Shown: positions 1 to 7,711 of the stretch, piece by piece
Layout of the letters: every line of letters begins with the position of its first letter
How positions within the stretch are numbered: the first letter of the stretch is position 1
Assembly: GCA_028277985.1 (NCBI GenBank)
Contig: JANQFG010000103.1
Location: 1 to 64,000, forward strand
Length of the DNA stretch: 64,000 nucleotides
DNA from: a bacterium
Lineage (GTDB): Bacteria; Desulfobacterota; DSWW01
Direction: 5' to 3'
The notes under the pieces: generated by a model
Database searches by the model: none
Told to the model about the DNA's origin: nothing
What the model saw: the letters and a program-made list of their open reading frames with translations, nothing else
Translations under genes and position numbers: made by a program

Positions 1-1
1 C

Positions 2-721
2 GGCTTCTTCGCGCTGCTGCTTGGTGCGGGCCTCTTCCTCGTGGTGCGCCACTGGGCCGTACGCCGGAAAGAAACCGCTCCCCGGCCCGTCCCGGAGTCC
101 TCGAGAACCGACCTGCTCTTGTTCTATTTCATGCTGCCCCCGCTCGCCCTGCTTGCCGCCTCCTTGATCTATCCGAAGATCTACATCGAGCGCAGCATGA
201 TCATTCTGCTTCCACCGTTCCTCATCCTCATATCACACGGTGTCATGAGCATGTCGCGCCTGAAATGGCGTAAGGCTGTGCTGAGTGTGCTGCTGTTTGC
301 GAGCATCCTCGCACTGGCCAACCTCTGGGTGATCAAGAGGGATGCCTGGACCGTATACAAACCGAACCCCGACTGGAGAGCCCTTGCGGCCGAAGTGACG
401 GACGACACGAGCGGCACGGTCGTGATCACGGGGTGTCCGCCCCTGGCCATGAGATACTATCTCGAAGGATCTCGATCGATCGCCATCTCCCTTCGAACCG
501 GCAGAGACGTGGACCCCCGTATCGTCGCGGATGATGCCCGAAGGCTGTTCTGGAGGCGCGGCATCCGGTATCCAAAATTCTTCTATGTTGCGATCAACAG
601 ACACTGGGGCGACAAAGGCGCCGCGAAGATGAACGAGCAGGTCTTTCGAAAGGAATACCCGCTCTTCGAGACGATGCGGTTTGCCGGCCTGGATGTGTAC
701 AAATACGGCTTCTACCCTTGA
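2..721 (+). CDS. C-terminal part of a polytopic membrane glycosyltransferase (GT39/ArnT-like), 5' end outside window
   Basis: The reading frame is open from the first bases of the window and ends at a TGA at 719-721, so only the last 239 or so residues are seen. Three to four strongly hydrophobic segments occupy the first 110 residues, including one around LLFYFMLPPLALLAASLIY. After the motif ERSMIILLPPFLILISHG there is a soluble C-terminal domain of about 120 residues. This pattern of many membrane helices, an Arg-bearing loop and a periplasmic tail is typical of dolichyl-phosphate-mannose or lipid-linked sugar glycosyltransferases of the GT39/GT83 type. The catalytic N-terminal loop lies outside the window, so family and substrate are inferred. 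It is followed 46 bases later by the FAD enzyme on the same strand and may share a transcript with it. Confidence 0.6.
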   Translation, partial: GFFALLLGAGLFLVVRHWAVRRKETAPRPVPESSRTDLLLFYFMLPPLALLAASLIYPKIYIERSMIILLPPFLILISHGVMSMSRLKWRKAVLSVLLFASILALANLWVIKRDAWTVYKPNPDWRALAAEVTDDTSGTVVITGCPPLAMRYYLEGSRSIAISLRTGRDVDPRIVADDARRLFWRRGIRYPKFFYVAINRHWGDKGAAKMNEQVFRKEYPLFETMRFAGLDVYKYGFYP

Positions 722-767
722 TCACTCAAGAGTTTCGGGACCCTCTGACGAGAAAGGCACAGACACT

Positions 768-2102
768 ATGGGTGAACAAAGAACCGAGACCGACGGACGG
801 ACCGTGATCATCGGCGCCGGGATCGGAGGCCTGGCCGCGGGCCATTTCCTCGAGAAGGCCGGGCACGAGTGCCGGATCTTCGAGCGGGCGTCCGTGCCGG
901 GAGGCCGTATCCAGGCCCTGAGGAAGGGCGATGCCGTCGTGGATGTGGGCACCCAGTACTTCCACACGAACTACGTGGAAACCCTGAAGGTCCTGGAGGA
1001 TGTGGGTCTGAGGGACCGGCTCATCCCCATCCGGGCGCCGGTCCGGATGATCCGGCACGGCAAGGGGCAACTCGTCAAGCACACCACGGTCCGGCTCAAA
1101 ATGATTCCCCTTCTTTCCAACCTTCGCATCGCCAGGCCCGTGATCACGGCGCTTCGGAACCTCAAGCGAATCGATCCCTACTTCAACTCCCCCCTCCCCG
1201 AGTTCGAAGATGTGGAGCTTTCCGAATACATCCTGGACAAGTGCGACCGGGAAGTGCTGGAGTTCTTTGTTCGGCCCATCGTCATCGCCTTCAACCAGTC
1301 GGAACCCGAGGGTGAAAGCCTCGCTCACTTCATGCGGATGATGAAGCAGTACCTCACCGCTTCGGACACCTGCCTCCCCACGGGGATGCACAGCTTCCCT
1401 GAGGCGCTGGCAAGCACCCTGCCCGTGGTTTACGACGCCGAGGCAAGAGAAATCGTGGTCGATCGAGGCAGGGTTACGGGCGTGAAGATGAGAATCGGAG
1501 AAGAAGAAGAAACCATCCCCGCGGATCGGGTCGTATGCGCCACGCCGCTCAAGGAGATTGCTCCGCTGCTTCCCGGGCTCTCCTCGGAAGAGAAGAGCGT
1601 CATCGACGAATACACCTACTCGAAGATGGCCCTGGTGGTCTTCTTCATGAAACAGCGCATTCCGGACGATTTCTGGGCCTGGGTGTTCTCCCGAACCGAG
1701 GGTTTCAGGGCAGCCTACACTTCGGACGCCCTGTTCAAGTGCAGGGAGATGATCCCGAGCGGCAAGTCGGTCCTCCAGGTCTGGTACGTTGGGGAGGCAG
1801 GGGAGGAGCTCGTGGATGAGGATGAAGACAGGCTCGTCGCGCTGGCGCAGCAGGAGATGAAGCAGTTGCTCCCCGACTTCGACGACCAGGTGGAATCGGT
1901 CGAGGTGGTGCGGCAGCAGACCGGCATGTCACGGTACCCGGTGGGCATCTATCCCCGGCTTCGCGGCTTTCTGGAAGGGATGAAGCGATACACCGGCCTT
2001 CATCTGGTTGGTGATTTCTACGGCCACTCGACCCTCGAGACCGTGGTTCGCTCCGCGCGCCGCACGACCGACTCCATCCTGGACGGGAAGCGAACACAGT
2101 AG
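768..2102 (+). CDS. FAD-dependent amine oxidase / protoporphyrinogen-oxidase-like oxidoreductase
   Basis: This is a 444-residue soluble flavoprotein. An N-terminal dinucleotide-binding fold is visible at residues 12-45, with VIIGAGIGGLAAG (GxGxxG) followed by the acidic strand end FER and the PGGRIQ motif that binds the FAD in the NAD(P)-binding-Rossmann/amine-oxidase family. The C-terminal LHLVGDFYGHSTLETVVRSA is the usual second FAD contact. Relatives include protoporphyrinogen oxidases, phytoene desaturase-like enzymes and UDP-galactopyranose mutase-like proteins. The sequence alone does not fix the substrate. The frame is open further upstream, but ATG at 768 is chosen because the GxGxxG motif then sits near residue 15 as in the family, and GAGAAAGG lies just upstream. 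It runs in the same direction as the glycosyltransferase before it. Confidence 0.8.
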   Translation: MGEQRTETDGRTVIIGAGIGGLAAGHFLEKAGHECRIFERASVPGGRIQALRKGDAVVDVGTQYFHTNYVETLKVLEDVGLRDRLIPIRAPVRMIRHGKGQLVKHTTVRLKMIPLLSNLRIARPVITALRNLKRIDPYFNSPLPEFEDVELSEYILDKCDREVLEFFVRPIVIAFNQSEPEGESLAHFMRMMKQYLTASDTCLPTGMHSFPEALASTLPVVYDAEAREIVVDRGRVTGVKMRIGEEEETIPADRVVCATPLKEIAPLLPGLSSEEKSVIDEYTYSKMALVVFFMKQRIPDDFWAWVFSRTEGFRAAYTSDALFKCREMIPSGKSVLQVWYVGEAGEELVDEDEDRLVALAQQEMKQLLPDFDDQVESVEVVRQQTGMSRYPVGIYPRLRGFLEGMKRYTGLHLVGDFYGHSTLETVVRSARRTTDSILDGKRTQ

Positions 2103-2144
2103 GACGGGCAGGCCGCGGCCGCGAAGCGCCGGAGCCTGCCCGTC
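2103..2144. terminator. Inverted repeat between convergent genes, likely bidirectional terminator
   Basis: A perfect 11-bp inverted repeat (GACGGGCAGGC at 2103-2113 and its complement at 2134-2144) encloses a 20-base GC-rich loop. It lies directly after the stop codon of the FAD enzyme and 25 bases from the 3' end of the convergent spondin gene. There is no long T run on either side, so factor-independent termination is plausible but not certain. Confidence 0.55.
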
Positions 2145-2169
2145 AGGTTGGAATCGCTCATCGGAAAGA

Positions 2170-2883
2170 TCAGTGGGCACGCCGGACGGTGATCAGGGCC
2201 ACGGGGTTGTTCCAGTCCCACTCGGACGGGTCCAGACCGCCGGTGCCGTGGATTCCGTTGTGCACGTAGACCCTGCCCTCGGCCCCCTCGGTTACCCGGT
2301 TGCCCGGCATACCGCACGGAGGGCCCGGAATGTGATCGCACGACTCGGTATTCGCCTCGGAGCCTGCATCATAGGCCCGGGCATACAGGGTATGCCTGTA
2401 CTTCTTGTACCGAAGATAGGACGGAAGAAGCTCGCCGTTCAGTGCCGTGAAAGCATCGTTGCTGCTCACCAGCATGCTGGCCAGGCTGATCGCGCTCCAC
2501 GAATGGGACACATCGAGCTCGAACGAGGCGGACTGGCCGGGCGGGATCCCGTCCTCCGCTTCGACGACGTCGATGACCTCGGGAGCATCTTCGAGCATGG
2601 CGGCGACCGGGCCGGTCATACCGTCCTCTGCGAGCGCGGCCAGTTCGTCGCTCGCCGGCTGCGAAAGCTCGAACAGGCGGAAGCCGGGCCGATGGCTTGC
2701 GATCACGGGCGGGCTGAAGATCTGGCCTTTGGTGAGATTGGTGATCGTAACGACCACGGTGAACCCTGAACGGCCGTGGTAGCCGCCCCTCGGGCCCTCT
2801 GCGAGGGAGAGTGGGACAGCGGCGGCCAGTACCAGGCAGAGCAGGGCAAGTCCTGTGATTGTGGCGGTTCTCAGGGTTTTCAT
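2170..2883 (-). CDS. Secreted spondin-domain protein
   Basis: A 237-residue exported protein. Residues 1-28 form a classical Sec signal peptide (MKTLRTAT, then a Leu/Ala-rich core and a cleavage site near SLA-EG). The mature part begins FTVVVTITNLTKGQIFSPP and contains HRPGFRLFELSQPASDELAALAEDG, then PGQSASFEL and VALITVRRAH at the end. This is the typical series of bacterial spondin_N domain proteins, which are small secreted or surface proteins of unknown role with a Ca-binding beta-sandwich related to F-spondin. The ATG at 2883 is preceded by AAAAAGGAGGAAACCC, a strong ribosome site. It diverges from the ECF sigma gene, with about 165 bases between them. The function is unknown, and control by the adjacent sigma factor is possible but not shown. 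Confidence 0.8.
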   Translation of the reverse strand: MKTLRTATITGLALLCLVLAAAVPLSLAEGPRGGYHGRSGFTVVVTITNLTKGQIFSPPVIASHRPGFRLFELSQPASDELAALAEDGMTGPVAAMLEDAPEVIDVVEAEDGIPPGQSASFELDVSHSWSAISLASMLVSSNDAFTALNGELLPSYLRYKKYRHTLYARAYDAGSEANTESCDHIPGPPCGMPGNRVTEGAEGRVYVHNGIHGTGGLDPSEWDWNNPVALITVRRAH

Positions 2884-3047
2884 GGGTTTCCTCCTTTTTC
2901 GTTTTCTGTGGTAGACTCCGTGAACCGTTGATCCTTCATATGCAGCCGAGAGACGATCTGTGACCGGATCTCCAAAAGAAAAAAGCCCCCACAGACAATC
3001 CTGTCACACAAGCCAGGGTTGACATCTAAGAGTCATAGGGAGTGTGC

Positions 3048-3638
3048 GTGAAGGGAGGCTCGAACAGTGTCGGGGGCCGATTGCCCCGGGAAACACTCGA
3101 GGCGGTGCGCCGGAGGGAGCCGGACGCCCTGGCCGCCCTGTTCGAGCACTCTTTCGATGATGTCTACAGCCTCGCCTACCGCCTGACCGGAGAGAAGGCG
3201 GCTGCGGAAGACGTGTCTCAGGAGGTGTTCCTGAAGGTGCACAAGGCCGCGGCACAGCTCGATCCCTCGCGGGATCCCGGCCCCTGGCTTGCGGCGATCA
3301 CCTACAACGCATGCCGTGAGTACTGGCGTTCCCGGGGCCACCGTCTGTTCAGCCGGGCCCGGTCGATCGACGGCGAGTCGAAACAGGGGGACGTGCCCGT
3401 CAACGGAAGAATGAACCCGGAGCGCACCCTCGAGGTAGGCGAGCGGGAAGAACTCGTGACGAGGGCATTGATGAAGCTGCCGGAACGCATGCGAGCCGTG
3501 GTGGTTCTCCATGATTATCACGGAATGGGCCACGATGAGATCGCCCAAGTGACTCGGACCGGTCACGCGGCGGTGAGAAAGAGCTACTCCCGGGCCCTGG
3601 CCCGGATGAGAGAAGAACTCAAGGAAGTCCTCGGATGA
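3048..3638 (+). CDS. RNA polymerase ECF-type sigma-70 factor
   Basis: About 196 residues with the two domains of extracytoplasmic-function sigma factors. Region 2 covers residues 25-65 (LFEHSFDDVYSLAYRLTG, then AAEDVSQEVFLKVH). Region 4 covers residues 140-185 (LPERMRAVVVLHDYHGM, then a helix-turn-helix ending KSYSRALARMREEL). The GTG at 3048 is preferred over an in-frame GTG at 3042 because AGGGAG at 3037-3042 then sits five bases upstream. The stop codon overlaps the start of the FecR-like gene (ATGA), so the two are translationally coupled and the downstream protein is the likely regulator of this sigma factor. The target promoters are unknown. No TonB receptor gene is adjacent, unlike classical FecI systems. 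Confidence 0.88.
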   Translation: MKGGSNSVGGRLPRETLEAVRRREPDALAALFEHSFDDVYSLAYRLTGEKAAAEDVSQEVFLKVHKAAAQLDPSRDPGPWLAAITYNACREYWRSRGHRLFSRARSIDGESKQGDVPVNGRMNPERTLEVGEREELVTRALMKLPERMRAVVVLHDYHGMGHDEIAQVTRTGHAAVRKSYSRALARMREELKEVLG

Positions 3639-4444
3639 AGGACCGCGAAGACAACATGACGACGGAGGAGCAGCGGGTACGCGATGCGATACGCGACGTG
3701 AGCCTGGTGCGTGCCGACCCGGCTTTCCGGGAAAGACTGAAGCGGGACTTCGTGAGCGGAGACATCCGCGACCAGAAGGCGTCCGCGCGGCCCCGTTTCT
3801 TCCTGTTCCCTGCCTGGCAGTTCGCCTCTCTGCTCGTTGCCGCTGTTGCGGCCTGGTTCCTGGTCCAGGTCTTCCAGGAGCCCTCGTGGCAGATTCACGC
3901 CGTGCTGGGAAAGGGTTGGATCCGGGTGGACAACCGGCAGGCGGATGTCGGCGATTTCGAACCCCTCTCCGACCTCGTCCGCCAGGGCGCGAGGGTCCGG
4001 GTCGGCGGGGAAGCAACCTTGGACATCCGCGGCGGGGACGCTATCCTCATCGAGCTTGCCGGCGGCTCCGACGTGACCCTGCCGGAGGCCCCGCGAAGGT
4101 GGTTCGCGAGGCCCCTTGAAAGCGTTCTCCACACGGGCGAGATCCGCCTGCAGACCGGCCCGGAATTCGCAGGGCACGTGCTCACCGTCCGCACCGCCGA
4201 GGGCCTGATCCGGGTAGCTGGGACGGTCATATCGGTGTTCAAGGGAGATGACTTCACGTGCGTCTGCGTGCTGGAAGGAACCGCACGCATCGGCAAGGAC
4301 GAAGCACGGATGGAAGACGTGGGCGCCGGGTTTCGCAAGGTCATGTTCGGCGACGACCGGCCCTCCAAGGTCATCGACATCGAGCCCCACCACGCCGAAG
4401 AGCTGGTCTATTTTCTGGCAAGGAACGCCGGGATCTTCCCCTGA
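3635..4444 (+). CDS. FecR-domain membrane protein, probable anti-sigma/sensor partner of the ECF sigma factor
   Basis: A 269-residue single-pass membrane protein. Residues 1-50 are charged and would be cytoplasmic. A hydrophobic segment follows at about 51-75 (FPAWQFASLLVAAVAAWFLVQ). The remaining 190 residues form a FecR-like beta-rich periplasmic domain with recognisable pieces: VGDFEPLSDLVRQGARVRVGG, LHTGEIRLQTG and VRTAEGLIRVAGTVISV. FecR-type proteins transduce a periplasmic signal to, or restrain, a partner ECF sigma factor. The four-base overlap with the sigma gene strongly suggests that partnership here. It lacks the zinc-binding anti-sigma motif HxxxCxxC, so the inhibitory mechanism would have to reside in the short N-terminal segment. 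Confidence 0.8.
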   Translation: MKDREDNMTTEEQRVRDAIRDVSLVRADPAFRERLKRDFVSGDIRDQKASARPRFFLFPAWQFASLLVAAVAAWFLVQVFQEPSWQIHAVLGKGWIRVDNRQADVGDFEPLSDLVRQGARVRVGGEATLDIRGGDAILIELAGGSDVTLPEAPRRWFARPLESVLHTGEIRLQTGPEFAGHVLTVRTAEGLIRVAGTVISVFKGDDFTCVCVLEGTARIGKDEARMEDVGAGFRKVMFGDDRPSKVIDIEPHHAEELVYFLARNAGIFP

Positions 4445-4475
4445 TCATTTCGCCGGTCTTTTCACGGATGCTGCC

Positions 4476-4518
4476 TTGACCGGGCGCAAGCTCCGGACTA
4501 TTATGCGAGTTCCTACTC
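4476..4518 (+). promoter_or_regulatory. Sigma-70 promoter with TetR-operator-like dyad
   Basis: TTGACC at 4476-4481 and TATTAT at 4499-4504 are separated by exactly 17 bases, a near-consensus sigma-70 promoter. A small dyad GAGT-N4-ACTC at 4507-4518 lies over the expected transcription start, where a TetR-type repressor would bind to autoregulate. The promoter points into the TetR gene and the cluster after it. The operator assignment is inference. Confidence 0.55.
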
Positions 4519-4536
4519 ATCTTTCAGGATGGGCCG

Positions 4537-5172
4537 ATGGCAAAGCACAAGAGGGTCAAGCCCAGAAAATCACCGGTGCAGGAACGCTCCCGCATGACCG
4601 TAGAGGCGATCCTTGAAGCGGCAGAGCTGGTGTTCGCCGAGAAGGGCTTCACCGGGGGGACAACAAATCACATTGCCGAGCGGGCCGGGGTGTCGATCGG
4701 CTCACTCTATCAGTACTTCCCGAACAAGGACGCGATCATGACGGGGCTCATGGAGCGGCATCTTGCGCATGAGCAGGTCCATCTTGCAGAACAAATGGGC
4801 AAGCTGGCAGGAGAGACCGAAAAGCCCCGGGAAATATTGCGCAGGCTCATCCACACCATGGTCTCGGAGCAGATGATCGATCCGGAGCTTCACAGAGTGC
4901 TCATCGAGGCTGTGCTCGGATCTCCGGCCGTGATGCAGAGGGGCAGGGAGATACTCGACCAGGAGGTCGAAGGACTGGCCGGCCTGATCGAAGAGCAGAT
5001 GGCCGGAATCCCCGGGATCCGGGTCAAGGATACCGGACGGGCCGCGAGGATGGCGACCATCACCGGCTTCCTGCTCACCCACTGGTTCGTCCTCTCCGGC
5101 GCCGAGGAGATCGACACCGATGAATATGTGGATGAAGTGACCGACCTGCTCGCAAGATATCTCTTCAAGTGA
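4537..5172 (+). CDS. TetR/AcrR family transcriptional regulator
   Basis: A 211-residue regulator with the typical N-terminal TetR helix-turn-helix at residues 20-70: ILEAAELVFAEKGF, then TTNHIAERAGVSIGSLYQYF and the PNKDAI turn. The C-terminal 130 residues are helical and would form the ligand-binding and dimerisation domain, with a TetR_C-like segment TITGFLLTHWFVLSG. A basic extension, MAKHKRVKPRKSPVQERSR, precedes the DNA-binding domain. It is the first gene behind a good promoter, and the genes after it follow with almost no gaps, so it probably controls the downstream export and biosynthesis cluster. The ligand is unknown. Confidence 0.88.
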   Translation: MAKHKRVKPRKSPVQERSRMTVEAILEAAELVFAEKGFTGGTTNHIAERAGVSIGSLYQYFPNKDAIMTGLMERHLAHEQVHLAEQMGKLAGETEKPREILRRLIHTMVSEQMIDPELHRVLIEAVLGSPAVMQRGREILDQEVEGLAGLIEEQMAGIPGIRVKDTGRAARMATITGFLLTHWFVLSGAEEIDTDEYVDEVTDLLARYLFK

Positions 5173-5191
5173 CTTGAGGGGTTCCAATCCG

Positions 5192-6679
5192 ATGAAGCTG
5201 TTTCGTCCGGGTCAATCATGGTCTCAACGCGTGGCCCACGCAGGCTTCTGGGCCTTTGGGCTCCACCTGGCCGAACAGCTCGTCATCCTCTGTCGCCTCT
5301 TCGTGCTGGCCGTGATGCTCGCACCGAGGGACTTCGGCCTCTTCGGCATGGCCCTGTTCTGCATCATCGCACTGGAAACCCTTACCCGAACCGGCTTCGA
5401 GCAGGCCCTGATCCACAAGAAGGAGGAGATCAAGCCCTATCTCGAGGTCGCCTGGACCGTATCCTTTCTTCGCGGCCTGGTGCTCGCCGCCCTGCTCTTC
5501 GGCATCGCACCGTGGGCGGCGGCGTTCTTCGAGGAACCTGCCGCCATTCCGCTGATCCGCCTCCTCAGCCTTTCCTTCCTGTTTCGCGGGCTCACCAACA
5601 TCGGGGTGGTGACGTTTCAGAAGAAGCTGGAGTTTCACAAGGAATTCACCTATCGCTTCAGCGGCGTCCTGGTGGATCTGCTGGTGGCCATCGCCGCGGC
5701 CTATGTGTATCGGAGCGCCTGGGCCCTCATTCTCGGGTTCGTTGCCGCGGATCTGACCCGGCTGGTCGTCTCCTACCTGATTCATCCCTTCCGACCGCGG
5801 CTGAACCTGGACTGGGGCAAGGCGAAAGAGCTCTTCGACTATGGCATGTGGATGCTCTTCGTGGGCATCGTCATTTTCATCGGGATCAACGGAACCGGTG
5901 TTGTCATCGGGAAGATCATCGGGGCCACGGCGCTCGGATACTTTCAGATGGCCAAGCGGTTCCCGAACGTGGTCGTCAAGGGCCTTGGGGGCACCCTGGC
6001 CAATGTGGCCTTCCCGGCCTATTCTCAATTACAGACCTCCACCGACCGTATTCGGGGGGCCTACAAGACGATCGCACAGGTATCTGCCGCCCTGATGATT
6101 CCTGCTGCAGTGGGAATCATCACGGTCGGACACGATTTCACGAGGATCTTTCTCGGCCCCAAGTGGATGCCCATGGTGCCGGCCCTGCTCCTTCTGTCCG
6201 CCGCCGCCATGCTGAATTCCATTGTCTGGACCGGACGGCCGGTCTTCATGGGAGGAGGGCGCCCCCAGGTCGTGTTTCACATGCAATTCGCCCGGGCCGC
6301 TACCGTTCTCCTGCTCGTCTATCCGCTCGCATCCCGCTGGGGAATCGAGGGTGCTGCCCTTGCCACACTCCTGAGCAGCTTCTCCTCCCTCGCCGTCTAT
6401 TTCGTGAACATCCGGAGACATTTCGGAGTCACCTGGAAGGACATGGGCCTCATGTTCGCTCCGCCGCTGGCGGCTTCCATGTTGATGGCCGGTGCCCTCT
6501 GGGGACTCCGGGCGCTGACCCTTCCCCTGCTCCCCGGTCTACATCTCGTCGACATCCTCTGGATCGTGTGCATGATCCTGACCGGAGGCGCCATCTACCT
6601 GGCACTTGTTGCTGCCTTGCAGCTGCTCTTTCCGGGCTTCCGGCCGCTCACCGGGATTGCGGAAGCCCTGAGGAACTGA
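5192..6679 (+). CDS. Lipopolysaccharide/exopolysaccharide flippase, Wzx/MOP superfamily
   Basis: A 495-residue integral membrane protein with about 12-14 hydrophobic helices. The N-terminal stretch (GFWAFGLHLAEQLVILCRLF, then LAPRDFGLFGMALFCIIAL) and the central GVVIGKIIGATALGYFQMAKR match polysaccharide-biosynthesis exporters of the MOP superfamily (PST/Wzx, WzxC-like), which flip lipid-linked sugars across the inner membrane. ATG at 5192 is chosen over an upstream in-frame TTG because GAGGGG lies nine bases before it. The gene ends with TGA directly followed by the ATG of the glycosyltransferase, so the two are coupled. The transported substrate cannot be deduced. No polymerase or ligase gene is seen nearby. 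Confidence 0.85.
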   Translation: MKLFRPGQSWSQRVAHAGFWAFGLHLAEQLVILCRLFVLAVMLAPRDFGLFGMALFCIIALETLTRTGFEQALIHKKEEIKPYLEVAWTVSFLRGLVLAALLFGIAPWAAAFFEEPAAIPLIRLLSLSFLFRGLTNIGVVTFQKKLEFHKEFTYRFSGVLVDLLVAIAAAYVYRSAWALILGFVAADLTRLVVSYLIHPFRPRLNLDWGKAKELFDYGMWMLFVGIVIFIGINGTGVVIGKIIGATALGYFQMAKRFPNVVVKGLGGTLANVAFPAYSQLQTSTDRIRGAYKTIAQVSAALMIPAAVGIITVGHDFTRIFLGPKWMPMVPALLLLSAAAMLNSIVWTGRPVFMGGGRPQVVFHMQFARAATVLLLVYPLASRWGIEGAALATLLSSFSSLAVYFVNIRRHFGVTWKDMGLMFAPPLAASMLMAGALWGLRALTLPLLPGLHLVDILWIVCMILTGGAIYLALVAALQLLFPGFRPLTGIAEALRN

Positions 6680-7684
6680 ATGGAACTCGAGCCTTTCATC
6701 TCGGTCATCGTCCCGGCTTACAATGCCCGTGAGCATCTCGATCGGTGTTTGGATGCACTGCTCGCATCCTCTTATGGCTCGCTGGAGATCATCGTTGTGG
6801 ATGACGGGTCCACGGACGACTGCGCGGAGGCGGCGCGAGCGAAAGGAGTGGCCGTAATTCGGCGCTCACGACAGGCCGGCCCCGGTGCTGCACGCAACGA
6901 GGGCGCACTCCAGGCAAGGGGAGAGATCCTCTTCTTTGTGGACGCCGACGTCGTGGTGACCGAAGAGACCGTCGGCCGGGTGGCGGGAGGATTCGTAAAA
7001 AACCCTGACGTGGACGCCCTGTTCGGGTCCTACGATGACTCCCCATGGGAAGAGGGTTTTCTTTCCCAGTACAAGAACCTGTCCCATCACTATGTACACC
7101 AGCAGTCCTCTGATGAGGCGGTTACTTTCTGGGCGGGTTGCGGAGCTGTTCGCAAAGAGGTATTCGAGAGGGCGGGTGGGTTCGACGAGGAACGCTACGC
7201 GAGACCTTCGATCGAAGACATCGAGCTTGGATACAGAATGAAGAGCATGGGTTGCCGGATTCTTCTCGACAAGTCTCTGCAGGTCAAACACTTGAAGAAG
7301 TGGACACTCGGCTCCCTGCTTCGAGCGGACATTCTCCAGCGCGCGATCCCCTGGTCGATGCTCATCGTCGAAAGGGCCCAGGCGGTAGCCGATCTCAATC
7401 TCAAATGGCTGAACAGGGTCAGCTCTTTTTCCGTGGGACTGCTGTTCGTCACACTCGTGCTGGCCTTCTTTCAGAAGGAATACCTGTACGGGACCGCCAT
7501 GGTCGCTGCCCTGCTCGTCGTGCTGAATCTGGATTTCTACAAGTTGTTGGTCCGGAAGAGAGGCTTTTTCTTTGTCGTCCCTTCGTTCTTCATGCACTTG
7601 CTCTATTACTTGTACAGCGGAATCAGCTTCGTGGCGTGTTGGACTCTCCACGCCCTCTCCGGAAGGAAAAGGGCAAAACATTGA
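6680..7684 (+). CDS. Family 2 glycosyltransferase with C-terminal membrane helices
   Basis: A 334-residue inverting GT-A enzyme. Residues 8-120 show the GT2 nucleotide-sugar fold: SVIVPAYNAREHLDRCLDAL, then IIVVDDGSTDD, GPGAARNEGA and the metal-binding FFVDADV. The acceptor-side motif EDIELGYRMKSMGCRI with the ED pair follows near residue 175. Two to three hydrophobic helices near residues 240-325 anchor it to the inner membrane, like dolichol-phosphate-sugar-type or polysaccharide-assembly transferases. The start codon touches the stop of the flippase gene. Together they suggest synthesis and translocation of a lipid-linked glycoconjugate. Donor and acceptor are unknown. Confidence 0.88.
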   Translation: MELEPFISVIVPAYNAREHLDRCLDALLASSYGSLEIIVVDDGSTDDCAEAARAKGVAVIRRSRQAGPGAARNEGALQARGEILFFVDADVVVTEETVGRVAGGFVKNPDVDALFGSYDDSPWEEGFLSQYKNLSHHYVHQQSSDEAVTFWAGCGAVRKEVFERAGGFDEERYARPSIEDIELGYRMKSMGCRILLDKSLQVKHLKKWTLGSLLRADILQRAIPWSMLIVERAQAVADLNLKWLNRVSSFSVGLLFVTLVLAFFQKEYLYGTAMVAALLVVLNLDFYKLLVRKRGFFFVVPSFFMHLLYYLYSGISFVACWTLHALSGRKRAKH

Positions 7685-7711
7685 GAGGGATGGAGATCTC
7701 GGAGAACCTTC

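Noticed and set aside
2008..2769. Long plus-strand frames over the spondin gene and similar antisense frames elsewhere (for example 12839-14296 and 30324-31982)
   Set aside because: They lie opposite well-supported genes, show no domains or ribosome sites, and have the composition expected of shadow frames in GC-rich DNA.
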